NCBI GenBank assembly: GCA_021798985.1
Contig: JAJZBI010000028.1
Location: 1-47,918 of the forward strand
DNA: 47,918 nucleotides
Direction: 5' to 3'
DNA from: Actinomycetes bacterium
GTDB lineage: Bacteria; Actinomycetota; Acidimicrobiia; Acidimicrobiales; Bog-793
Position 1 is the stretch's first letter, and each line of letters begins with the position of its first letter. Below, in pieces: positions 40,889 to 47,918 of this stretch. The translations under genes and the position numbers were made by a program. Under the pieces are notes generated by a model. It made no database searches. It was not told where the DNA came from and saw only the letters and a list, made by a program, of their open reading frames with translations.

Positions 40889-41302
40889 TCCCGTTCGTCT
40901 GTTGCCCTCGTGTTGGCAACCTTGGCGCCGCTATGGAGTTGATTTCGGAGCCACATTGTGCCGCACGAGGCCGATCCCAAACGAGATTCTTGCCTCCTCG
41001 GGGCGCCATCGCACCCGGCCGACGTCGCTTAGTGAGATTCGCTCGTTGCATCGCACAAGCCTGCATGGTTGTCGTAAAACGACAACCATCGTCCACGCTG
41101 AAGAGATGCACAGTACCGTGCCCGTAATGAGATTGACAGATGCTGGCAGCAAATTGGCATACGAGATGATATTCGTGCCGATGAAGCAACCGAGTGATAG
41201 CCCAACCAGATGCGCGAGTCCCTCCGCGCTAGACTGTGCAGTAGCGCAACCAGCGATTTTGTATATGTTCTGTCAACCAAGGACCATAGGACTCCATCTT
41301 CG
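40889..41302. other. intergenic region with a strong hairpin
   Basis: These 414 bases between two dehydrogenase genes carry no supported protein. A perfect 11-bp stem with an AAA loop (ATGGTTGTCGT / ACGACAACCAT) spans 41065-41089. It could be a regulatory hairpin or a terminator for the first gene, but no T-tract follows. The rest shows no family match. Confidence 0.45.
41065..41089. repeat. 11-bp perfect inverted repeat
   Basis: ATGGTTGTCGT and its exact reverse complement flank AAA. Both arms are unusually AT-balanced for this genome. The location midway between two coding regions makes a structural RNA element or protein-binding site possible. Confidence 0.6.
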
Positions 41303-42661
41303 ATGAACGTATCTGTAGTCGGACTCGGCAAACTGGGGTCACCACTTGCTACCGTCTTAGCCAGCGCCGGCCACTCCGTAATGGGAGTGGATACCAATGA
41401 GCGCGTGGTCGCAATGTTGGCCAGCGGCATATCGCCTGTGCCTGAGCCTGGCCTACAGGAACTCCTCGATGCCAACTGCGAGCGCCTGACGGCAACGACG
41501 TCGTTGGACGAAGCAATCGCAGGTACGGAACTGACCTGCGTAATCGTGCCTACGCCAACAGGATCGAATCGCGAATTTTCGCTTGAGTTCCTCCTCCCGG
41601 CCGTCACTTCGATCGGCAAGGCATTACGTGCTAAACGAACTCGGCACGTTGTTGTGATCACGTCCACGGTGATGCCAGGACAGACGGACGGTCCAATCCA
41701 GGAGACTCTCGAGACTGCACTGGGCGAACCACTCGGATCTCGGGTTGGTCTGTGTTACAATCCCGAGTTTATCGCGCTCGGCTCAGTAATTCGCGACATG
41801 CAACGTCCCGATCTTGTATTGATCGGGAGCAGCCACAGCTGGGCAGCAGACATTGTAGAGCGGCTCGCCGGAAGTTTTTGTGAGAGCGACCCGTTTGTCG
41901 CAAAACTCGCCACCATTGATGCCGAAATAGCTAAGCTTGCGGTAAACACATTTGTTACGACGAAGATATCTTATGCGAACATGATCGCTGAGATATGCGA
42001 ACGCCTGCCAGGCGCGAATGCGTCGGCAGTCACAGAAGCGATCGGCCACGACCGTCGCATTGGCGGTGAGTATCTGAGACCTGCCACGGCTTACGGTGGG
42101 CCCTGCTTTCCTAGAGACAACGTTGCACTTACAGCGCTGGCCGAGCGACTAGGGGCCAGAGCCGAGATTGCGCGTGCGACACACGCAACCAATGAACATC
42201 AGATAACCCGGCTTGTTGATCTAGTTGAACGTTCCGCAGCAGCCGGCGCGACCGTTGCGGTGCTCGGGCTTTCATATAAGCCTGGGACGCCTGTCATTGA
42301 AGTGTCCGCTGGAGTCTCGCTCGCGCACGCGTTGAGTGGTCACGGCTTCCGAGTGAGGGTCTTCGATCCGGAAGCGCTCGAACAGGTCGGACGCGACCTT
42401 GAGACATCTGCGCACGTAACCGCTTCCCTCGAAGAGGCCGTTTTTGGCGCCGACGTAGTAGTCATCGCGACCGCATGGCCCCAGTTTGCTGGACTCGACC
42501 CACAGACGATGCTGGCTGACTGCGGCAGCGGTCCAAAGACGATTATTGACTGTTGGGGCCTCCTTGAGGCGGCCAATGTCCCTAAGGGTATCGAACTCGT
42601 CCGCATCGGCTTTGGAGACCGAGTGCTCCCGGTCTCAACTAGCGCGGCGCCGGAAGCCTAG
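41303..42661 (+). CDS. UDP-glucose/GDP-mannose dehydrogenase-family protein
   Basis: This 452-aa protein has a NAD domain (VSVVGLGKLGSPLATVLASAGHSVMGVD), VVITSTVMPGQTDG, PEFIALGSVIRDM and the catalytic C268 (YGGPCFPRDN). The C-terminal domain contains VLGLSYKPGTPVIEVS. It is most like the UDP-glucose 6-dehydrogenase group, which makes UDP-glucuronate. The ATG at 41303 has no Shine-Dalgarno. It is the second dehydrogenase in 2 kb, and the two probably provide different acidic sugars. Confidence 0.87.
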   Translation: MNVSVVGLGKLGSPLATVLASAGHSVMGVDTNERVVAMLASGISPVPEPGLQELLDANCERLTATTSLDEAIAGTELTCVIVPTPTGSNREFSLEFLLPAVTSIGKALRAKRTRHVVVITSTVMPGQTDGPIQETLETALGEPLGSRVGLCYNPEFIALGSVIRDMQRPDLVLIGSSHSWAADIVERLAGSFCESDPFVAKLATIDAEIAKLAVNTFVTTKISYANMIAEICERLPGANASAVTEAIGHDRRIGGEYLRPATAYGGPCFPRDNVALTALAERLGARAEIARATHATNEHQITRLVDLVERSAAAGATVAVLGLSYKPGTPVIEVSAGVSLAHALSGHGFRVRVFDPEALEQVGRDLETSAHVTASLEEAVFGADVVVIATAWPQFAGLDPQTMLADCGSGPKTIIDCWGLLEAANVPKGIELVRIGFGDRVLPVSTSAAPEA

Positions 42662-42670
42662 GAGGCTCTC

Positions 42671-43669
42671 TTGATCTTGTCCGATTCGCTAAGCAACGAC
42701 GACGTGATCCTCGTCGCGGGCGCTGGTGGCTTTATCGGTGGCCACCTCGTGGCCAACTTAAGGAACCAAGGCTTTGTGCGAGTGCGCGCTGTTGACATTA
42801 AGCCTCTTGATACATGGCATCAGCACTTCACAGACGTTGAGAATATAATCCGAGATCTCTCCGACAAGACAGCGTGCTTTGAAGTCACACAAGACGCCAG
42901 GGTCGTGTTTAACCTCGCTGCCGACATGGGCGGGATGGGCTTTATTGAAGGCAACCGAGCGCTTTGTATGCTCTCTGTGTTAATCAACACCCACATGCTG
43001 CTGGCCGCGAAAGACCGCGGCATCGAGCGATACTTCTATTCGTCTTCTGCATGTGTGTATGCCGCGCAACATCAAGAAAGCCCAGAGGTGGTTCCGCTTC
43101 GCGAAGAGGATGCTTATCCAGCGATGCCCGAAGATGGTTACGGATGGGAAAAGCTCTTCTCTGAACGTATGTGTCGTCATTTTCGAGAAGATTTTGGTCT
43201 TACAACAAGGATTGCCAGATACCATAACATTTACGGTCCCCACGGAACCTTCGAAGGTGGACGCGAGAAGGCACCCGCTGCAATTTGCCGGAAAGTCGCC
43301 GACGCAGTCCTCAACGGCAACAACACCATCGAGATCTGGGGTGACGGAAAGCAAACACGGAGCTTCACGTATATCACCGATTGCCTAGAGGGTACTCTGC
43401 GGCTGTTGATGAGCGATTGGGATGAGCCCTTGAACGTCGGGAGCTCAGAGCTCGTATCGGTCGATCAACTTGTGGACATCGTCGAGGCCATTGCCGGCAC
43501 GCATTTGGTACGCCAGTACCGCTTGGACGCCCCTCAGGGCGTAAGGGGAAGGAACTCCGATAACTCGCGGATCCGCGAGGTGCTCGGATGGTCACCGTCT
43601 GTCCCATTGGTTGACGGCCTCGCGACCACCTACCGCTGGGTTTATGACGAACTTGCCGCACGACACTGA
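42671..43669 (+). CDS. GDP-mannose 3,5-epimerase-like NAD-dependent epimerase
   Basis: This 332-aa protein has GAGGFIGG (17-24) and LAADMGGMGFIEGNRALCMLSVLINTHML. The active-site Y157-G-W-E-K161 sits in PEDGYGWEKLFSERMCRHF, and RYHNIYGPHGTFEGGREKAPAAICRK follows. These are the hallmarks of the GDP-mannose 3,5-epimerase group (which forms GDP-L-galactose/gulose) and its close bacterial relatives. It starts with TTG, justified by AGGAGG six bases before. Its 3' end overlaps the methyltransferase start by 26 bases. Confidence 0.85.
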   Translation: MILSDSLSNDDVILVAGAGGFIGGHLVANLRNQGFVRVRAVDIKPLDTWHQHFTDVENIIRDLSDKTACFEVTQDARVVFNLAADMGGMGFIEGNRALCMLSVLINTHMLLAAKDRGIERYFYSSSACVYAAQHQESPEVVPLREEDAYPAMPEDGYGWEKLFSERMCRHFREDFGLTTRIARYHNIYGPHGTFEGGREKAPAAICRKVADAVLNGNNTIEIWGDGKQTRSFTYITDCLEGTLRLLMSDWDEPLNVGSSELVSVDQLVDIVEAIAGTHLVRQYRLDAPQGVRGRNSDNSRIREVLGWSPSVPLVDGLATTYRWVYDELAARH

Positions 43670-44651
43670 CGCAAGAATTCCCACCCGCGCCGTGCCTGCA
43701 GCGGCTGCCTTCTCGTCAGACGAGATCCAGCAGCTGAGCGATGAAGTGCTCATTGGCCTGGCGGCGCGAGCGTTTGTCTCGCGCCGCCTTATTCCCTATC
43801 CGAATTGGCACTTTGGTATTGAGGAAGAGCTGACAGGCGATACTGATACGTCATTGGCTGTGCGCTTATCATTATGGCGCGAGGGGCTGCGCCGACGCCT
43901 TGAGAAGCCGGTAGTCGTCGAGTGGCACTTTGGCATCTCACTGCCCCTTTGGCTCGGCAATGACATTAGCCGATCGCTCTTCGTAGGGACGTGCCTCGAG
44001 CCGAACGAGATGGCCTACTTGATGTCGGTGCTTGGGCGCGACATGGTCGTGCTTGATGGGGGGGCAAACCAGGGCGTCTACACGCTGCTGACGGCAGGCA
44101 TCGTCGGACCGGGCGGTCGAGTCATCGCGGCAGAACCGAGCCCCCGCGAGTTCGAACAGCTCAGCCTCGCAACTCGACTGAATCCCCATCTTCCGATTCA
44201 GATTTCGCCGCTTGCTTTGGCTGAGTCAAAAGGAACGGCGTCTCTCGTTGTCGCCGACAGCGAACACTCAGGGCAAAATACGTTCGGTCATTTCCAGTAT
44301 GAGGGCGTTTCGGCAGTCAAAACGATCGACGTCCAGACAGTCACAATTGATGAGCTCGTTGGCGTCAACGATCTCAAGCGACTCGATTTCATCAAACTAG
44401 ACATCGAGGGCGCCGAGCATAGGGCCTTGCTCGGCGGAAAGCAAACTCTTCAAACGTTCAAGCCTTTCCTGCTCGTGGAGGTCTCAGACCCCCTTCTTAG
44501 AGCCCAGGGGGCGTCCGAGCATGACCTCATTGGTCTTTTGCACAATTTCGACTATAGCCCGTACGAGTTTGGCGAAGCCGGGGAGCTACGTCCGTACCGC
44601 GGGCCGTCTCGCGGCACGAACATCATTGCATTACCTAATGAGGCCCGTTGA
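43644..44651 (+). CDS. FkbM-family methyltransferase
   Basis: This 335-aa protein has the SAM-binding loop VVLDGGANQGVYTLL (D138) and the FkbM-type block LDFIKLDIEGAEHRALLGG near residue 255. The 100-residue N-terminal region before it is not part of the common fold. FkbM methyltransferases O-methylate sugars or lipids, here perhaps a sugar of the exported polymer. It overlaps the epimerase gene by 26 bases at its start and the convergent ABC ATPase gene by 21 bases at its end. Confidence 0.85.
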   Translation: MTNLPHDTDARIPTRAVPAAAAFSSDEIQQLSDEVLIGLAARAFVSRRLIPYPNWHFGIEEELTGDTDTSLAVRLSLWREGLRRRLEKPVVVEWHFGISLPLWLGNDISRSLFVGTCLEPNEMAYLMSVLGRDMVVLDGGANQGVYTLLTAGIVGPGGRVIAAEPSPREFEQLSLATRLNPHLPIQISPLALAESKGTASLVVADSEHSGQNTFGHFQYEGVSAVKTIDVQTVTIDELVGVNDLKRLDFIKLDIEGAEHRALLGGKQTLQTFKPFLLVEVSDPLLRAQGASEHDLIGLLHNFDYSPYEFGEAGELRPYRGPSRGTNIIALPNEAR

Positions 44652-45383
44652 CTCCAAATATGCCTCAACAACCGAATTTGTCGCGCCAAGAGCCCTGACG
44701 CGTCCCCTGTCGAGCCACATCGCCCGGTGCGCTCTTTGTCGCAGCTGCGCCAAGTTGTGCGACACAAGAACGACTGACGTCCCTTGCTCAATTAGGTCGT
44801 CCATACGTGCCGTCGATCGACGCTGAAATGATTCGTCTCCAACGGATAATACTTCATCAACAATCAAGACTCGCGGAGCAACGTCTACAGCAACCGCAAA
44901 TCCCAGACGGGCCAACATCCCAGATGAGAAGGCGTGCAAGGGCACGTCACGATAGTCACGAAGTTCAGCCCATTCGAGTATTGGATTGCACCTTTCCCGC
45001 ATGAGCGCCACATCACGGCCGAGCAGTGCGCCGTAGAGCAAAATATTTTCTCGAGCGGTCTGTTCAGCGTTGAAACCCGCGCCGAGTTCGATCATTGCTG
45101 ACACTTGCCCGACCACACGCACTCGACCCGATGTTGGTGGAAGAATTCTTGCGAGTACCTTCATCAGACTGCTCTTTCCGGCACCGTTCGGTCCGACTAC
45201 GCCAAACACCTCGCCAGGCCAAACGGAGAACGTCACCTCAGAGAGTGCTCGTATTGAGTCGTATCCGCTCCGTCTTTTGATGACTCGAACAGCGAGTTCC
45301 TTCAGCGAATTGGCGCGAAACCTCGGCAATCTGTAGTCGAGCGTGAGCGATTCCACCGCTACTGCGGGTGTGGTAGCAGTCAC
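44631..45383 (-). CDS. polysaccharide ABC exporter ATPase (Wzt/TagH-like)
   Basis: This 250-aa ATP-binding subunit has Walker A GPNGAGKSS (64-72), signature FSSGMLARLGFAVA (153-166) and Walker B RVLIVDEVLSVGD (171-183). It starts with a GTG whose TGA neighbour is the permease stop (GTGA overlap), so the two are co-translated. Sequence and pairing fit the Wzm/Wzt and TagGH exporters of O-antigen, teichoic acid or capsule. The short length, with no C-terminal polymer-binding domain, suggests a TagH or Wzt of the non-specific type. Confidence 0.87.
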   Translation of the reverse strand: MTATTPAVAVESLTLDYRLPRFRANSLKELAVRVIKRRSGYDSIRALSEVTFSVWPGEVFGVVGPNGAGKSSLMKVLARILPPTSGRVRVVGQVSAMIELGAGFNAEQTARENILLYGALLGRDVALMRERCNPILEWAELRDYRDVPLHAFSSGMLARLGFAVAVDVAPRVLIVDEVLSVGDESFQRRSTARMDDLIEQGTSVVLVSHNLAQLRQRAHRAMWLDRGRVRALGATNSVVEAYLESTGLIR

Positions 45384-46243
45384 AACAGAATCGCTATGGT
45401 GGGCCAGCGTTTCGTGAAGATTGCGGTACCTCCTACTAATGCAACCAAAGCAGAACCAGTACATATAGCCCACATGTACCATGGGGGGGTAGGTCCGCCG
45501 TAGCATACGTATCGAATCGACTCTACAAATGAGTACATCGGATTGAATAGGAAGTACCGGCGGTAGCTCGCGGGAACCACTGCAATCGGATAAAACGTCG
45601 GAGTCAGGTAACTCACTAGGAAGAGCAGCACGTTGGTCAGCTCGCGGACGTCATGATAGCGGGCAGAGAAGACAGCAACCAGTAACCCGGCGCCGGTAAT
45701 GAGAGATAGCAGCAGCAAGATAAGCAGCAGTACAGCGGGAAATGTTGGGGCGACGCCAACTCCCAGAGCGAGCTGGAATGCGACAAGGGGGGCGAGGCCG
45801 AACACGAAGTTGACTGCTCCTGCCGACGCTGTCGAGAAAGCAAATACGATCGGAGGAACATATACCTTGGTCAGCACGCCAGACGCAGCGGTCATCGATG
45901 CGCCCGTGTTCGCAACGCCCTGCTGCAAATACGTCACCGCAAGGACACCGGCAAGCAGGTAAACGATGTACGGGATATTGCCGGGTATCGCGTAGCGGAA
46001 GAACTTGTTGAAGACAATCCACATCACGGTAGCCGTCAGTAACGGATTCAGGAGGGTCCAGCCGACGCCGAGAAGAGAGCGCTTATAGCGAACGGTCAGC
46101 TCGCGCCCTACTAATAGTCGCAAGAGGGCCCGATAGTGATACAGATCCAAGAAAGCACCGCGAAGTGGAGCGTTGCTCGCCGCTGAATCGTAGACTAGTT
46201 CGTGCGGGCGCGTTTGGTGGGGCCGCACGACAGCGCTCTTCAT
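45380..46243 (-). CDS. polysaccharide ABC exporter permease (Wzm/TagG-like)
   Basis: This 287-aa ABC-2 permease has about six membrane helices, an amphipathic N-terminal interface helix (YHYRALLRLLVGRELTVRYKRSLLGVGWTLLNPLL) and a large central turn. The pattern LRLLVGRELTVRYKRSLLG is typical of Wzm/TagG. With the ATPase it exports a lipid-linked glycan across the membrane. Its ATG at 46243 lies 200 bases from the neighbouring gene. Confidence 0.86.
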   Translation of the reverse strand: MKSAVVRPHQTRPHELVYDSAASNAPLRGAFLDLYHYRALLRLLVGRELTVRYKRSLLGVGWTLLNPLLTATVMWIVFNKFFRYAIPGNIPYIVYLLAGVLAVTYLQQGVANTGASMTAASGVLTKVYVPPIVFAFSTASAGAVNFVFGLAPLVAFQLALGVGVAPTFPAVLLLILLLLSLITGAGLLVAVFSARYHDVRELTNVLLFLVSYLTPTFYPIAVVPASYRRYFLFNPMYSFVESIRYVCYGGPTPPWYMWAICTGSALVALVGGTAIFTKRWPTIAILL

Positions 46244-46380
46244 GGTTCGTAGGAGTTTAGTGCGTACCGTGCTACCTCACCAGCCGAGCGTCGGCCATAA
46301 ATCACGGGCTGAGGCTTTGAGCTTAGCCGGCAAGATGCTCAGGGAAGGACAGTTTCTCACTGTTGGAATCTCCATTAGAC

Positions 46381-46409
46381 TTGACATTGTGCGGGGGATT
46401 GTGTGATAC
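46381..46409 (+). promoter_or_regulatory. sigma-70-like promoter reading antisense to the GT2 gene
   Basis: TTGACA (46381-46386) and TGATAC (46404-46409) are spaced by 17 bases. The direction is +, into the end of the glycosyltransferase gene, which is transcribed in minus direction. No + gene follows, so this would make an antisense or non-coding RNA, or be a chance match in AT-richer DNA. Confidence 0.35.
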
Positions 46410-46451
46410 ATCTCGTTCAGCGGCCACCCGTCGGATAATAGGATTTCTTCT

Positions 46452-47336
46452 TCATTTTCCGTGCCGCATACGCACTCTTTTGAGCACCCTCATGGCCGCG
46501 GCTGCGCGTGGCAGCGGGTCGCACATGGCGCTTGCCATCACCGGTAGCACTGCCCTAAGCACCTCCCGATTCCGCAAGTGAGCGAGGCCAATTTCGTAAA
46601 GACAGGCCGCGCGAAGTGCGTGACCCAACCAGGGCGATTTCGCGCGCACGGACCCTAGATGATTCTTCAACAGCAACTGACAACTCTGTTCCACCTGGGC
46701 AGATCCCGGCCCCCGGGCCGATCGCGAGATCCGCGCCAACGGTTGGCTCGAATGTGCAAGCTCCGATCCAGCAAGCGCTAGCCGCAACAGCAAGTCCCAA
46801 TCCTCGAGGCGGGTGAAGCGAGGATCCTCGCCACCAATATCGAGCCATGCCGAGCGCCGAATACAGAGCGTTGAACCGGGGGCGAGCGCGCAGCCCCTCG
46901 TGAGTTCCCTTAGGAGGTTGTCTTTGGACCTCCCCGGCCGCAACTCGGTCGACCGTGAACCTTCGAGCCAGTAGCCAGTTGACGCACCCACAACATTTGG
47001 TGACGAAGCAGACATCAACTGAAGCTGCGTATTCGCCATGGTGGGCAACCACACGTCGTCGCTGTCGAGAAACGACACCAGACTCGACGTTGCCTCCTTC
47101 ACGCCACGGTTGCGTGCTGCAGCAGCGCCCATCGCATCCGTTTGATTCAGCACACGAACAGATGTACCACGCAGTTCACGCCTAAGAGACGCGGCCATTT
47201 GTGACATGCCGTCTACCACTACAATAATTTCGGCTTCGACAAATTCCTGAGCCGCGACACTGTGAATCGCTCGTAACGTATTGGTCACGCTGCGATGAGT
47301 AGGAATGACTACCGAAATAGCTGGCGTCGCTGCCAT
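46452..47336 (-). CDS. GT2-family glycosyltransferase
   Basis: This 294-aa protein has the GT-A N-terminal (ISVVIPTHRSVTNTLRAIHSV), a metal/sugar-nucleotide motif LDSDDVW (90-96) and a second acidic motif RLEDWDLLLRLALAG. These are features of family-2 inverting transferases that build polysaccharide chains. Its substrate is unknown. The ATG at 47336 has no Shine-Dalgarno. It shares strand and context with the exporter genes, consistent with a biosynthetic/export cluster. Confidence 0.84.
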   Translation of the reverse strand: MAATPAISVVIPTHRSVTNTLRAIHSVAAQEFVEAEIIVVVDGMSQMAASLRRELRGTSVRVLNQTDAMGAAAARNRGVKEATSSLVSFLDSDDVWLPTMANTQLQLMSASSPNVVGASTGYWLEGSRSTELRPGRSKDNLLRELTRGCALAPGSTLCIRRSAWLDIGGEDPRFTRLEDWDLLLRLALAGSELAHSSQPLARISRSARGPGSAQVEQSCQLLLKNHLGSVRAKSPWLGHALRAACLYEIGLAHLRNREVLRAVLPVMASAMCDPLPRAAAAMRVLKRVRMRHGK

Positions 47337-47918
47337 TAATGGGAGCCAACCCGTCGAGAATGGACCGCCACAGAGCCGATCAACTGGGCGCGTCGGGATA
47401 CGGGACGTCCCTGCCTCTGTCCGAACCGAGACGTCGCAACTTGGGAGGGACCTGGACTGGACATGCAGCGAACGAAAGACGGCTCCCTGCATGGGGCACG
47501 CCGCGTCCTATGGGTGTGAACAGACCACCAAGTCTGGAGCTTATTCATCAGCCATCACACTCAAAGTCCGAACACTGGCGATAGACGACGATCATTGCCG
47601 CCCCAGCGCCTCGAGCGGTAGTGCATCGGCCGGGCACGCCTATTCGCCGCATAAGCGGCTCTCGTGCCGAGCAGCGGCTCGATCCGCGAGAAGCAGGCCT
47701 CGCTCACCTGTCGTGCTCGTTCGGCTGCTGAAGGTTGCCCTCGGTGCTCTCGGCCAGCAGCCTCGACAAGAGCTCCGATGCTTTTCCCTGGACGGGGTAG
47801 CGCCTTAGCTCCTCCTACCCCAAGATGTAGGGGTGGAAGAACCGAGCCCTGCCGCCGAAGCGTCATCGGCCCTCGTAGCGGGGCGGGACTATCCAGCCCA
47901 TCGGCGGGACTTCGACGC
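47337..47918. other. right-hand end, no recognisable gene
   Basis: No domain-bearing frame is seen in the last 582 bases. Frames exist on both strands (for example a minus frame with SEACFSRIEPLLGTRAAYAANRRARPMHYR), but none matches a family I know. Base composition rises again from about 47.6 kb. The region could hold a relic or the start of another gene beyond the window. Confidence 0.35.

Overview
The window is about 48 kb of very GC-rich bacterial DNA with actinobacterial traits: Gly/Ala/Arg-rich proteins, many GTG starts, ATGA/GTGA stop-start overlaps, RES-Xre, VapBC and Phd-type toxin-antitoxin pairs, CWB2 surface repeats, and a sedolisin (S53) protease typical of acid-tolerant taxa. 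I infer an actinomycete, perhaps an acidophilic Acidimicrobiia-like lineage. That placement rests on composition and gene families only, with no marker gene or rRNA. No tRNA, rRNA or CRISPR array was seen.

Layout. (1) 0.1-16.3 kb is ordinary chromosomal metabolism and envelope: S4 protein/AlkB pair, alpha/beta hydrolase and SRPBCC pair, a DUF6398-like protein, a PhnZ-like HD protein, a COG4280 membrane protein coupled to a 71-aa membrane protein, an aldo/keto reductase, an M48 protease, a secreted DUF3298 protein, a sulfotransferase, PhzF, divergent chrB-like/CDF genes with inverted repeats between them, and a flavocytochrome reductase coupled to an exported FMN-binding protein. (2) 16.3-31.7 kb is an accessory patchwork. 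It holds two intact VapC-type modules, a RES-Xre module, an intact hicB beside a twice-frameshifted hicA, a decayed vapC carrying a hexamer-repeat expansion, a decayed XRE antitoxin, an IS21 istA fragment, a TnpB-like gene, and a second, decayed copy of the end of the FMN-binding gene. Between these sit a PLD-family protein, a GH3 glycosidase, a repeat protein that seems to have lost its 5' end, and an FG-GAP/IPT surface protein. (3) 31.9-38.4 kb holds a sedolisin, a nitroreductase, a TetR-like regulator with its partner, and a CWB2 surface protein. (4) 38.6-47.3 kb is a surface-polysaccharide locus: sugar epimerases, two nucleotide-sugar dehydrogenases, an FkbM methyltransferase, Wzm/Wzt-type ABC export and a GT2 glycosyltransferase. 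From about 39.6 kb base composition drops sharply (roughly 50-57% GC by hand counts, against above 70% elsewhere), suggesting horizontal acquisition.

How the genes work together. The NADPH-side flavocytochrome (14.35 kb) and the exported FMN-binding protein (15.74 kb) probably form a short electron-transfer chain across the membrane. The dehydrogenases and epimerases of the last 9 kb would make NDP-sugars, the glycosyltransferase and methyltransferase would build the polymer, and Wzm/Wzt would export it. The TA genes and their relics show repeated insertion and decay of stability modules in one place.

The most unusual signals are the microsatellite-bearing vapC relic, the duplicated FMN-binding gene end at the 3' end of the PLD gene, a TnpB-like protein without a recognisable RuvC-III acid or zinc ribbon, the perfect palindrome before vapB, and the 23-codon ORF coupled to the flavocytochrome. 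No complete, wholly new multi-gene system is proven by the sequence alone.
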